The notes beneath the pieces were generated by a model. That model worked only from the letters and a program-made list of their open reading frames with translations. It was not told the DNA's origin and did not search any database. Shown here piece after piece: positions 47,001-62,000 of a stretch of DNA of 64,000 nucleotides (position 1 is its first letter; each line of letters starts with the position of its first letter). Origin of the DNA: Atriophallophorus winterbourni. Lineage: Eukaryota > Platyhelminthes > Trematoda > Plagiorchiida > Microphallidae. The stretch spans positions 1 through 64,000 of the forward strand of contig JACCGJ010008391.1 in NCBI GenBank assembly GCA_013407085.1. Reading direction: 5' to 3'. The position numbers and the translations under genes are program-made.

Positions 47001-50000
47001 ACGGATTAGTTAGACCAGTTTGACTAGTTTGACCAGTTCAGTTTTGAGTCGCTTTTGCTGCGAACTCGACGCAAATGATTTTATGATTACGTATTTTATA
47101 TGAACAGGACTGCGATTGGTAGAGTAATGGGAGATTTTTAGTTGATTATAATAAGCTTTGTAATATGCATTGCTATGTCCTCAAAGTAATGAAAACAAAT
47201 TTATGCATTGTCGTATAGCCGCAGTTTAGAGTAACGATTCGTTTCTGACAGAATCTCAGCCAGACCCTGGAAAGGGAACATGACTAAATAGCATTCGATC
47301 ATCTGCTCGTACTTACGGCTGAGTGGAATATAGTAAGCTTAGAGTGGGTTGGATCACGTTAAAAAGACCAAGTTCAGCGGTCGATTTGAATAACGCGAAG
47401 AGAGATTTATTTGACAGCGTTACGCCAACAAATTTGAATGGCATTTTAAAATGCTGATTTGAAATTGAGTTTCAGGCTGAAGCTATGTAGCATTGTTGAT
47501 AAAATGTATAACTTAGTGCGAAGTGATTGATTTAAAGAGGTTCCATGGGCATGTGCTATTTCGCAATTAAATAAGTCCGCCTTTGGTCCCACCTGGGACA
47601 TAGGTCGCCAACTAGCTCTCTCCAGGAATAAGGATTCTGGGCGGGCATCTACAGCTGTCCCCACGTCATTTGCTTGGCGTCTGCATCCAGTTCTCGCCGC
47701 CAGGTATTTCTAGGCAGCCCCCTCTTCTACTTTTCTTGGGGGTTCCATGTGAGGTATTTTCTGGTGATGTTTGATGCAGGTTCACGGAGGTTGTGACTAA
47801 TGGATAGCCAGCTTCTCTGAAAAATGTCTTTGTCTACAGGCTGCTGCTTTGTTCGTTGCCACAATTCTTCATCGCTGTTCTTGTCGGACCAGCGGATCTT
47901 TAGGATCTTCCTGAGACAAGTTTTGATGAAGACCTGGATGTATTATGATGGTGACTGTGGTTCTCCAGGTCACTGCCCCGTAGAGTAGTATTGGCTTTAC
48001 TAAGATTTATTCATAGATTTATTCATAGATTATATGCAGGTAAAAAGCTATGCTTTACAAGACCCACAAAAATGTACATTGGGTCGGATGGTAAAAAATA
48101 TCAAAATATTGTTAGATTATTGTCAAATATAAAAAAATACTTGTCCATGTGGATATCTAGTGATTTCTTGAAAACTTCAACAGTTCCAGATTGTACCACA
48201 CGAGTAGGTAAACTGTTCCACAGTTGCACATAGCGAACGGAAAATGCATATTTGCGGCAGTTCAAACTGCTATGCTGTTGGTAAAGTTTCGATTGGTGAC
48301 CTCGCAGATGTGTGTCATGGGAAAGATGAAACAAATGACCGCAAGGATGATTCGTTTGATTAGGCACTGTCCAAATGAATATTAGTGCTCCTCGTTTCCG
48401 TCTGTATCCAGCCGAATGCAAATTCAATAATTTAAGTCGCGTTTGGTATGGATGATTTGACAGTCCCAGGACGAGTTTTGTCGCTCTGTGCTGTGAAGTT
48501 TCTAATAGCAGAATATCTATTTTTCAACCAAGGATCCCATGCCGGTATAGCATATTCAACATGAGGACGGATGTACGTTGAAATGAATTTGCAGGCAATA
48601 TTGGGGTCGAACGAACCTAGGACTCTTCTAAGGAGACCCAAGTTGTTTTCCGCGAGTCGACATTGCATTGAGTTTCCTAAGTCTGATTGGATAATCACAC
48701 CTAAATCTTTTTCGTAGGAGGCGGGTTTAATAACTGTGCGACCAAGATAATATTCTTTGCTCGACTTGCTGTTGAGAGACAATAGGCTGCATTTCGAAGC
48801 ATTCAGGGGCATTTCGTTGTCTATTGACCAAGTGTGAATCATATCGAGATCCCGTTGCAGGTTCTGCGTGTCATCTGTGGAGTTTATCTTGCGCCAAAGC
48901 TTTGCGTCATCAGCGAAAATGAGCACCGACGACTGCAATACAGTAGGCAAGTCATTTATACATATTAAAAACAAAAGCGGTCCGAGGACTGATCCTTGTA
49001 GGACACCACGGATAACTTTAATCGACTCGGATAGTTCGTTGAAGAGTCTGATCTTGGTGGTAATGCTTATCTTACTGGATCCCCAGATGTTCTGTATCTG
49101 ATTGGAGGCTGCTGGTGCTTTACCCATGCAATTTCCGACGTTTGCATCTGTTCCATCAAACTTGGTCGGGACGATGCCGAGATATTAGTGAAATTTTCTA
49201 TCTCCTCCAGCGCATCTCCTTGGACTGTGATGGGTGTCTTGTTGGATGCTTCGGTCTTAAGCACCTTTATCTTCCCTCGGCTGATGTTGAGGCCCATTCA
49301 TTCTGAGTTAACCGTAACGATGCTAGTCTTTTCTTGCATCTGTTGTTGGGTGTGGGAGAGAAGAACCTGATCGTCGGCAAAGTCGAGGTCGTCCAACTGC
49401 TTCCAACGTGCCCGCTGGATGCCGTTCCGCTTCTGGTCTGTCGAAATATATTCATGATCCAGTCTATGACCAGCAAGAAGATCAACTTAGAGAATGAACA
49501 GCCTTGCCTCACTTCGATTCTCAATTCGAAGGTGTCAGTGATTTGTCTGCTATGCACTTTGTACGGGCCATCCTATCATATGACTTCCTGATGATGTTGG
49601 TGTTCTTTTCTGATACTCATTAGTGTCTGGGTATTTTCCAGATGGTCAGTCTGTCGATGCTGTCAAACACCTTCTCATAGTAGATGCATTTGAAGTAAAG
49701 AGACGAGCTCAATTCCAGGAACTACTCTAGAATGTTGCCCAGGACTGACATCTGGCATGCGCACGATTTCTCTTTTTGAAAGCCTGCTTGTTGGTCACAT
49801 AGATGTGAGTCAACAGCGTCTTTTAATCCATTCAGCAAGATGCGGTTGAACAACTTTCCTGGGATGGACAGCAGCGTTATCCCTCGGTAGTTGGATCAAA
49901 AAGTAAGCCAACCTTTCTTGCGGAGTTTGATTAGGAGTCTTCTCTTTACTCAACTGGTAGTGTTTTTTCTTTCCAGATCTCGCAAAAGAGTAGATGAAGG

Positions 50001-53000
50001 TGCTCCACACTGGTTTCGACGTCCGACTTTAGAGCATTTGCTGGGATGCTGTCAGGTTCCAAAGCCTTGAAGTTGTTTAATTGCTAAACGGTGCTGCGGA
50101 TCTCTTCCTTCGTGAGTGTACAGCACTCACTTCCTGGGTGTTTGTGGCATATTCATGCTTGTGACCCGAGTACAACAGTAATTTACCCGAAGTCAATCGC
50201 ATATACCCGAGACCAACCCATCTTCACTCTCTGAGTCCTAAGACAGTGAGGTTATACTTCCCCATTTTTCGCAGCCACTAGCATTGTATTTCTAATCTCA
50301 TACATGGTTCGGACGTTCAATGTGGCAACGGTATTGGTACTCCTCCTTCTGTAGCCGGGAATGGGATCAACATTGGCGGAGTTGCAAGTAACATGGCCCT
50401 TTAAGAAACACTGAATCGTTTGATGAGTAAAAGTGTGAATATGAGTTCAATGATCAAATGTGCGGGTTCGCTTTGACATATCTATATGCAAATGAACGAA
50501 AATGTAACTAGCATGTTTGTATGACTCACGCATTTGAGAGACTAACGGATCGTAAAACTCGTCACTCTTGCTTGGATCTGAAGAAAATTTAATAATCGCT
50601 TAATAACCATTACATCCATTACTTAATATTAAACAATAAACAGAGTTCCACTCACCCATCATCATTATTTTAGGTGGCGCTGAAAATGAGTGGTAAAAGA
50701 ACGTTTATGCTATTCAGAATATTGGAATGCCTCTTAAGCAGGTCGCCCAAAAGCTCTGTAAACTACTAAAGGTAAACATTCCGATATGAACAAGAAAATA
50801 CTAAGCATTGTTTGGAAACATCATTATTGATATTTAAATTTTTCTTAATTTTTTATTGTAGCCTTGTTTGGTATCAATCTATACGATCGAAAAACGATTA
50901 GGTTAATCTCCAAATTATTTATTTTTCGTTTTTGTTTGAATGCTCACTGAGGTAATTCTGCATTATGGAAAACTAGCATAACTGAATATTCGGGTTGTCG
51001 GTATACCAAAGAATCTCGGTTTTGGATTGCTTACACATCATACGATTTCACGTAACAACCGATTTTCCGGCCGTGTTCTGCTATTCGGTAGACAAATATA
51101 GATTAGTTTCAAACAGCTAAAAAGTATTGATCATATTTAAACTTTGAAATCATTAGTACATGCTTTTTGCCAATGAAAACCCTTCTCCAAAACAAATTTA
51201 CATTCCGGTTTTCTATCAATCGTTCAAAACGCTTTTAGATACCAATATCTCCTGCACGTACACTCCAAAGCCATCTTCATTGGTTTCTTATAAGATCAAT
51301 AAAATTTGTATGTTGAGTAGAACATTAATCGCGAAAGCCCGACAAATAGCTTTATTGATTACCAAAATACTTTAGAGTCAAGAGAAATGATTGTGGTTGT
51401 TGGTTGCTAGCATGTAGATAAGGCCCCAGAATGATACTGTAATTTCTAATCAGCAATTACTAATTTCTATTCACAAATCTCTGTTTATTTATATTTTGGT
51501 ACTCACATCCCTGTTTGTTAAACCTAAATCGGATCATTTCCTTGATGAAATATTGTAAACGGATTCTCAGTATTGTGTTTGAATAAACTGGCTATTCGCT
51601 TCATGTAACGATCAGGAGAATATCACGGTGGCTTCGGAGTTCTCGCATATATTTGGCGATCGGCTGCTCATGGATTTGATCCCAACGTCGTTGAACATTT
51701 AAAAAATTGCTTATCATAATAATCCACTTCTGACATCCTATCATTTTGCACATTGGATTAAAGCATATCACATGCACCACAAACGATAACAGCTTCTAAA
51801 AGATAGCATTGCTAACCACACCGCAAATACACAACCGGTTTCTAGCTGTTTGCCATCATCAATAGAGACAGTAGGATTACCGTAAATACCCGCGTATAGG
51901 ACGATACCATGGATAGACGCAGTGGATATTTGACCCTAAAACGATGGAAAAACTGTGTATCTATGTATAGGACGCATCCTAATTTTAGTCCTTAATTTCC
52001 ATTAAGTTGGTGAAGTTAAGTCAATCACGGTGAACTCCATACAATCGCTATGATCGTCGTGTGTGCTGATTGCTGACTTATTCATCCTGTCAGTCAGCAG
52101 ATGTCTGTCTAGCCTATGTAGACTATCGTGGAAAGTGCACTTCTCATTCTTGGGCGTCATGTCGAATGATTGGATGACATTTTTAAGGAAAAGTTTCTGC
52201 TCCAACGAGAGTCAAATACTACTCCATGATTGGTTGATATTACACTTTCATGATATTACACATCGGCAGTATAAATATTCTACCTATTACCGGTGTTTTT
52301 AAAGATACAGTTCATTATTACCCTTCAACATGACGAAGACAAAACGACAGAGCTATACTTCAAACTTTAAAATGGAAGTGATCAAGTACGCGAAAGAACA
52401 CGGGAACCGGGCAGCTGAGCGGCAATTTGGTCCGACTGAATGCGTGATCGGAAAATGGAGAAAAGCCGAAAGTATCATTAAAGAAATGCGAAAGGTGAAG
52501 AGGGCGAACAGAGGCTCGAAGGCTCACCACCCTAACCTGGAATAGGCAGTCATTAAATGGATTCAAGATACTCGTCGAGACTGTCTGCGGGTCAGCACCA
52601 CTACCGTTCGTTTACAGGCACTAAGATTGGCGTCGATGAACTGGTGTAGGAGATTTGTAGGAAGAAATAACCTATCAATAAGACAAAGAACCAAATTTTT
52701 GATATTATAATAAATGCATAATTTTCATAATAAAAGTACCCATGGATAAGACGCACCTGGGTTTTTAGGGCAACTTATGAAGAAACATATGCGTCCTATA
52801 CGCGGGTATTTACGGTAATTTCACTATTCAACCGTGCTAGCGAAATCACATTGTTTTCACTGCATTCATGACTTATATTCTAATCGAAAGTGAGCCGCGT
52901 TAAACCATGATTATAAGCTCACATTGATTAGGCGTACACGTCGTACATTCTACTTGTTTATGTAATAAAATATGCAGGCTGTGAGAACACTTATGAACTA

Positions 53001-56000
53001 CAAACCTATGACTTAGTTACAAGTATTAAGTGCATTTATATTTCAACCTAATTTTGGTATTGCATTCCCTGCTCGTTACAGTTCGCAAAAGTGGATAGGT
53101 GGCAAAGGACATTTCGGCGTTAAAACGAAAGAAAAAGTTTAAAATTAATGCTCTAACGTGAAAATTGCTCGAATACTAATGCGCATGAAAAATCTGTCAT
53201 TTAAACATAATGCAGCTTAGAATAAGCAGCAATTAATTTGACTCAAATTAGCATATAAGCAAGCCACGTACCGAACAGATGGATAGTGACTTTGCCTTAA
53301 AAATTGGAAATAGATTGTTCAGAAAAATTATGGTGTGATGGTACTTCAAATAATCACATATATTTGAGTGTTTGATGAAAAAGCATGCAAATGAGTATTT
53401 TTTATACTTGATTAACAATTGATTTATTGATTTTCACATCGATGTGAACTTATTTGTCAAAAAGCTTTGAAGGTAAAACAGTATACATTAGCAGTATTCT
53501 ATAGTCACAAAAATACTCACCAGTCGCCTGTATCACCATTTGTTTCATTGTATTCATCCCCATTTCCATATTCATGTTTTTCTTTGTAGCTGTAAACAGA
53601 TTGGAAAATTTATTTCTATAAATTATGAAATTGTTATCGCAAACCAAATATCCTTTATTCAATCACTCATTAATGTCGAACTGATCAAATGGCATACTTT
53701 CCCTCAAATTGCTACTAGGCGCTGTGATTCTTTAACTGAAAATCGTGGTAGCATAAATGTAAATCTTTATATATTTTAATTATTATTTTGACTATACGCC
53801 ATACAATGAACTAATAACTAACTTACTGTCCAGCGAACGTATTTGCTGGAGAAATCATCAACGATTCTCTTCAATCTTCAAACACAATGCATTGGTCATT
53901 TATAAGTACCTCGAGCGCTTGGCCAAGAATCATTTGCGATTCTGTATTTGAACATCGTGGTTCTTTGTAAGAACACTATACCACAATGGCATACAAGTAT
54001 AAATTTGTTTACCACTTTACCACTGTTTCAAGGCTCACTGAAAATGATCGTACTGTCTCCACCTGACGACGGCAAACAGCCAGAAACCGGTAGTGTAAGT
54101 GTGTAAGTGATTGGGATATGAACATCACAATACATTCTCTTCAATCCGTTATATTCGATGCAACAGCACATCTTTCTCCTTCGGATTATCACCCACTGCT
54201 ACCACTATTAATATGTGAACAAATGGACCATAACACCTACACGAAGAGTATAATGTAATCGTGAAAATGTATACTCTCTGTAAGCTTCTTCCATTAAATA
54301 GTTAAACTCAAAGTGTAATTTTTCATCAAAGATTAACATAGTCACGAATGGTTTGTGATCATATTTTGCCTAAAAGTCGAGTTTGCACCACCTTAAAATA
54401 ATTCCCATGGTTACGTTCATTCCATCTATGTAACCGACGATGCATAAAATTTCTCTGTACCAAAATGTACCAACTCCTGTTGAACGCCTATTTCATAACC
54501 GTAGATTCACTAGACGTGTCATACACAACTCAATGTTGGATTACATGCTATGACGCTGAAAACGAGCATACCTAGTACCGAAGCTCTAAGAAGGGTGTTA
54601 TGTAGCACTTTGTACAATCTTCTATTTTGATACATACTCGAGATATATTGTTTTACTCTTCATAAATTAAAATATATAAATTTGGCATTACAAATTTCAT
54701 AGCCAAAACATACGTGGTTCATATGAAGTTGGATATTCTGTATACATAAATTTAGTTTGAAATAAGAACAAATAATGGTAAAGTGCTCTCATATAATATT
54801 ATAAAATATATTAGTTGAGGATTAGAAAAGATAAAAACTTATTATAATAGAGTAAATTGAAGCTAATATCCAATCATATTGAATGGGAGCAACACTTAGC
54901 ACTGAATATCCATCACCACCGGGAGCGCTTGGCCCGCAATCAATTTGGTGACATCAGCCAAAACGTATCACCTCGATATTCTTCGAGGTCGCTCAAAATT
55001 GAAATGACGGAATATTTGGTAGTGATCACAACGTTTTTCACCAGATCGAAATTGCAACATGTAATTTCATATTTAATACGTAAACAATACATAATTAATA
55101 TACAAGTATATTGAATTATCAGGAAGTAGCTCCGCTGTACTATAAGAATTTTAAACCTAACGAACTGAAGCTTAATGCAATAATGATTGGCCACGAAAAG
55201 CTGTCTGGCATTAACAGAAGTGATTCCAAATGCTTTAGGTCCGGTTTACTTATTTCACGAATGAAGAAAGCAATCACTCGCAATAAGAAATTAAATCATT
55301 TGCTCATAAGATGAATAGGTGTTTATAAATAATTATAAGTATACTTGAGAGAAACGCAATTAATTGTAAGAAGTTTTGATGACGTGAAATGGCACTAACG
55401 AGTCAGAATCACCTGTAGTTCGTCACAATGTTCCTTTCGTTTAAACCAAAAATATACATTCGGTGACAACAAAAATAATACAACCTGCAACGTAAACTTT
55501 TACGCTCGAATAAATCATCAAAACGAAATATCTCGCCATATTATAAGAAAAGGCAACAGAATCACCATTAATAATTTTTTACCATAGTAAAATATTCTGA
55601 TTTCTCCTGAAAAATGATCATATACACAGAAATAGAAATCCCGCAAAAATTTTGCATATAATTTTCTTTTCGGTGATAACGAATAAAAATCGAAGTACAT
55701 AATACTGTACATAAAACAAATTAGTTTGATGTTGTTTTTCTATCAAATTATTATAATCATAATATATCCGAAACATACAGCGGTGTGTGCTTATCAACAA
55801 ATTATTCCTTTTAAAATTGTAATGTTTTAGCGACCGATTAAAGAATTTCAACTTTTTCTGTGCAATAATCTTAATAAAATAATCACGATAACTTTTCCAG
55901 GATTCGCCGATTGATTTGAGATGCAAGGAAATCCATAAAATATCTCGTGCATGCGGAGTAAGCAGCCCAGATGTATGACGAAGTATGATAATGTCTAACA

Positions 56001-59000
56001 TGCTACATTGTCACTCAACCACAACGAATTGAATTTGATAACTCATTTAATTCACTCTTATTTCATTGCTAGCTAATCATAGAGTATAGTCTAGATGACG
56101 ATCTGACTAACTGTACTTACTTTGCCGGACGGCACAAACAAATACAAAATCAAGCATATGATTTCATACTACCTATGTGAGATTCACCAAGGTCGATAAT
56201 AAACATCTAATGGAAAAAAGAATTTGTGCCTAAATCCTGCACATACAACATTTCAAATAGAAAGCTTTTGAAGACCATGTTATTGAGCATGATAGCGAAA
56301 TGTCAAATTGGTTTAATGTATGTTCGTCGCACATCCTATCCCCTAGCTACTAGTATTTAACGCATTTTTAGAGATCAGTTATTTTTTCCTAAAAAGATAT
56401 ATTTCATGTCTTGCATGGTTTTACCATCACAGTGCACATATTTGTTGAATTTGCGAAGTCACTTGACAAATTTAACAATTCAAGTCAACATTAATTACTC
56501 TGGATTAAAACGATGAGTTTCATCAGGAACTATAATTAATACACATCTGACAAGGCATCCATAATTTAACACTTTAAAATATTTGGTAATTATTCATGTA
56601 TACATACCTCCCAACATTAAAGTTCCAACTAAAATAGAAATAAGATCAATTATTACAAAAAGCAAAGCATTATTGTTGCGGAATACATCCATAAATCTGA
56701 ATAGTTCAAACCCGTTGAAAATCATCAAATATACATCGCCACTTATCATCTTTTTAGATACCGTTTGGGATAATTTGCAATCATTTGCGTGTTAGTTCAT
56801 GAGATACTTTTATAGCCTTTTATACACTTTGATATTAAGCTGGATTTTGTTTATCTTAGCATTATCTATTTCATTAAAAATCGGTTTATTTTTTGGAAAC
56901 AGTTCTTGTATATATCTTTCTATTTATTTTGTTGACCAATGCAAAATATGAATTCTAGTTGCATTCAAATCCCTACACTCGGTGTATTCCGACAAGAATA
57001 ATGAAAAGCTGATGGTTGTTTTGCAGCCTTGTAATAAAATAATCAATCATAACCACTTTATCATAGTTTAACTGTTAAAAAGCTAGTGAGCACTTCCTTG
57101 CACTGCACAGTAGTTTAACATTTACCACGGCTCAATGATTAATAAGGGATAATTTGCGAAATTTTAGGGTCTGTCAACAATTCAGAAATTTGGGTTTATC
57201 CGATTTATTTATCATGGTGCGATTGGTCCAAATCAGGCTAAACAATCGATTTTATAAACAAGTTGACAGAATTTTCCATGTTGCTGCTCATGTCTCTCGT
57301 TTTTGAGAGAGGTTTTTTTTCTTCTGAACTTAGAACAATCGTTTGTGAAATATGGATCCAATATGTAATCGAGATATTCATCATTCTGACATTGACCGAC
57401 GTAAGCTGGCAAGTGAGCAATCACAATAATTATTATTTTGCTGAAAATCCGAGCCCAAACACACGATTTTGAACTTATCGATCAAACTTACCTTCTTCCA
57501 TGGTGACTACATCCAATGTAGCTAAAATTTGAGGAATCGGATGTGTTCTCGACGTTAATGCCAATATAAAACACTACTTATATTGAGGAAACTTACGAGT
57601 GGGAAACGTGGCTGGGATTGCTAATAAAATAAAAATTAAAACTTATAAAATAATAGGTTTAATAAGCCATTTTTCTTACTAATAATCTTTAATAATATAT
57701 TTTGCACAAGTGTGTCTCGCAACAAAAGCGCCTACCAGAAACTAGTGAGCTTAAAACTAAATGGTTCAATTTTCATTCAGTGAATGAATGGTATGTTGAC
57801 ACGGAGAGCATGGATCTGGGTTTGTCGTGCGAAACAAACTGCTGCAATGGTAGATCCGAGTGACAGAGGAAAAGAACGTATTTGAACTCTCTCTTAGAAA
57901 GCAGTACCGGTACAATGAAGTTTGTGATAGGATCTGTGCCGAAACTCTCACAAATTCCTTAACGACGTAATGATGAAAACGTTTTCTGTATTATTTTGAA
58001 CAATTTATTGGCATCGATGATCCAAAACAAGAATTCTAATCAAAATGCCGCTAAAATCGTTCGAGGTAATTAAGAAATAGAAAATAAAATTATGAAATGG
58101 TTCTTCGAAACGCTCAAACACATAAGCTGTCACAGACGCCGCATGAAGTCGTTGATATTTTCCATCCATTTGAAATAGCGGATGCAGTTAACTTTAAAGG
58201 ATGATTAGAAGCAGCTGACGAAATTTGACCAAGCGTTAAACATGAATGTGTTTTGCCCCGCAATTATCAAAATTTTCAATGCTGCCGGAGCGCGCAATTA
58301 GACGGAGAACCGAAAGATTTTCACTTATGCACGTGATGTGAAGTTATGCTTCTCTGACTGAATCCATTCAAAGTGAGAAGCAAACTATGGAATTTGTTTA
58401 TCCGTATTCTCTTGTTTGTCCTCATCTTCATTGTGCAATCATAAAAGCAATTTAATCGATAGTAGTCTGCTTTCGTCAGCACATACAATTTGGGCTGACA
58501 TTCAGTATAGACAAGACTAAAGTTCTTGGCCAAATAGACTTGAATTTTTCTTAGTTGGAAACAATAAACTTACATAAGTATATAAATTACAACATTTTGG
58601 TTCGATTATTGCGGAAAGCCATTCAAAAGAGGTTTTTCTTTATAAGCGGGATGGCTGAGAAACAGTCAGTTTGTTTTGTTTGTACTCTCGTTTCTGGGCA
58701 ACTGTAAGCTGATCTTTAAGATTAAAATGACAAAGTTTGAATTCTTTTGTCGTGGTGAAACAATCGATGTGAATAAAAGTGTTTATACGCTAGAGCACAA
58801 TGGGCTATACCGTTTAGTTGGTAAAAATCAATTCACAGAAATAAAGCCTTATTAACCTACTTCTAACGGCTCTTTCTCTGACTGCTGATTATAAACAGCA
58901 CAATCCAACTGTGACTGGGAAAATCGTGCAAAAATGGATATTACCTTACTTACCCAATCTGAACCATTCCGGTTGATCTATTAAAAAGCAGAATTTCAGC

Positions 59001-62000
59001 AATCGTACCAGATTATGTACGATTTCAGAAATATTTTAATCATGCAAGTGTTCATGCACCGCGCGAAAATGGTTAACGGTTACTTCATGTTTCCTGGGTT
59101 GTATTAATGAAACGCTAATGAAAATATTTCATTAACTATCACGTTGGGTTCGCTTTATCATATTTATATCGATCGAACTTACCAATCAATGACATCATAG
59201 CTAAACAAATTCACTAAGAACGCCCGAATCACCTATGATTTGCTTTTCACACTTTAACAGAGGCAAATTCTACGGTCAAGTTAACCAGTCTTGAAACAGA
59301 GGTTAAATGGAAATTGTGTGAAGATTTGTGCAGATTATCTCCACCGTTGTGTGGTTCGACAAGTTTGGATTCAATTTAGGTTGTAGAGATTACTTGTTTG
59401 TATTGGATTAGAACGAATTCGCATATTATCGTAAAATTTTACTTTGAAATTCACATTGAAATGTACGGTAATGTTATCGACGGATGATCGTCGATTAATT
59501 GCGCGTCAGTTAAACGATACTGTATGGGACACTTCAGGGCAATTATCACGCAACACATAATCTATTATAATCTATTATATAGCTTGGCTAAGTAAACAAG
59601 CAATAAAATGAGTGATTAAGTTTGAAACTTACTGTGGAGTTGAATTGATTCAAGGGCTAAAACAAAACAGCGATTATTTATATGGAAACTGGTGATAATC
59701 GCATGTCTATTAAAATATTTCACAGCTCAGATTCAAAACCACCCGACATGGTTGCGAATGACATTCTACTCTATTCTAATTATACTTCCTGCTTACAAAG
59801 TGCGTTACGCATTATATTCTTATGTTAAAGAAAAAGAAAATGGAAGCTTTATTCGAAATTTCATGATTTAATTTGTGTTTATTACAAAATACACACATTG
59901 CCCAATTTAAAAGAGCAGCAATGTGTGATGACTGCATCCGCTTGACAGAGATATTTTAAGGCGAACGGGATGAAGGAACTCTGATATAGTGATGTTCAAC
60001 ATAGCAATATAATATGTCTCACATGCGATGTAGAAAAAGGATTTAGTTGAATCACATGCTAAATTTGATATAGATTTGAACAATCACAAAATCCGTTATT
60101 TTCTAAGCGGATTGGCGTCTGACTTAGAATCATTTTATTAATTTAATTTTGATATTTGGATTTATTATGAGAAATACCTGTAATAGTATGGACATATTAA
60201 AAGATTTCAGGAATGCTTAGGAACAAACAAATGAGGGGATTTGCAGAACCATGAAACTGGTAAATATAATGGTTTACTTAATTTACAGAGGTGTATTCGT
60301 CGATATCAATTAAAGCTTGGCGTTTTATTACTTATACAAGTATTGAGCTTCGATACGGAGTTATCATTATATATGTGACCCATCATCTCGACACAATATA
60401 GGTTATCGAATACAGGTGTGAATGTTAATAAAAGTAAACCCTAACACCGCCCGAGAGATTCTTCCTCACGAGTCGTCTTGTTTCTTCATTCGAAACATGA
60501 TGGCCTATAAAAACATAATGTGCATGTAATGTACCTTCATGGTCGACGTAGACCGAAGAAGGACAACAAACACAACACCAACCCCTAACGTTCAAATTAA
60601 TATGGAAATCGTATCAATAATCCTCAAAATTATTGCTGCCTCGGTATGCGTCTCACCTTTGAATACTTTATTCATATCTACAAATAACACGAAAATTTGG
60701 GATACATAGATAAAAGACTGAGCGATTAAAAAAAAATATAAAATTGTTGCAAATGCTCTGAATACGCTAAATAGATATATCGTTCTAAAATGAAGGCGGT
60801 TTAAAATTAAATTTGAAAAGTTTCGGAGGTTAATATTTTATAGGCTCGAATGTAACACACAAATCTTGCTAGTAAACCAGATAAGAATTACTAGATAATT
60901 GATTCTAGTCCATTAACAAGGAGCATTTGGGTGATTCTTTCCAGAAGGTACAAATGCAGACTGATTAGTCTGTGACACTACCATCGTCCACTTTCAAAAT
61001 GGCTGAAGCATCGCATTACTGTGTAATCGGTTGAACACTTACTCATCCAACCGCGGCTTACAAGCGCAACTCGGTTAAAATTCTACTGCTTTCCAAGTCA
61101 TGAGAATCACGGCCGTACTGTCACTACGTGATGAATGCATACAGCCCGAAACCGGTAGTTGGGTGTGTGTGTTATGGAAATGCAAGCAAATACGGATTGT
61201 TGAACTAGAACTTTTATTTTTTTCAATTCGATCATAAAAGAATATTTGTCTCTCACTTCATAATAAGTTGCCTTAGAAATTCCGACGCTCAGCAAATGAT
61301 CAACATTTTCCCCTTGCAATTTAGTGAAAATTTCTATTCAAAACTCCCTCCAAATAGATGTATTGTAATTTTATTCTTTTACATTTCATAGGAGATTCGC
61401 ATTCAGGAGACACTTCTCAATCTTGTTAGAAACTCGACCTGTCTCGGAAACAAAATGTTCGGTGCCCACAAAAAAGCATTTTATGACCGGAATCGGAATC
61501 GGATAATTAAAAATTAGTGAATTCGATCGAGCAGTGAGCATTGATCTTAACATTATTTTATATAAAATAAAAAATTGGTTTACTTTTAAATTTTAAAAAT
61601 TTTATCCCTATTCTAAATGAATATTAATTAAATAAATATAAAAACAAAAAATAATACATAAAATCTTGAAGAATATATTCATTATTTCTAGCATTTTTCA
61701 TTAAATTTAAAGCGCGCATCAATGGGTGTCTCGCTCTGGTTTTCACTTGAGAATGCACTCAACAGCATGGGTCGAAATCAAAGTGTTGTTGGAACTAGTC
61801 TGTTAGAATAATGAAGTAACATGATTTGTAATTTAGCTCTTGTTCGGTATCGACGATCTTGATACGCATGAAACCAGTTACGTGGTGTGTGATGCAATTA
61901 CGGTTTTTGTTTGATGGTCATGGGTTTACCCCATTCTACCTGTGTTTTGAAAGATGTAAGTGAACAGGTTGGGCGTGCCAGGTTTATCCAACGTTGGCTT

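Larger units (their letters stand above)
50401..51506. other. introns around the 48- and 24-nt exons
   Basis: Apart from the two exons at 50530-50577 and 50656-50679 nothing is recognised. Confidence 0.45.

Noticed and set aside
54857..55114. An 85-codon + strand frame starting MKLISNHIEWEQHLALNIHH.
   Set aside because: No homology recognised and the surroundings are AT-rich intron; a chance frame is likely.
61265..61319. A - strand segment ending in GTGAGAGAC with a protein-like reading (ENVDHLLSVGISKATYYE).
   Set aside because: It ends in phase 0 while the next exon needs phase 1, and the phase-1 reading has a stop. It may belong to another gene or an upstream alternative exon.
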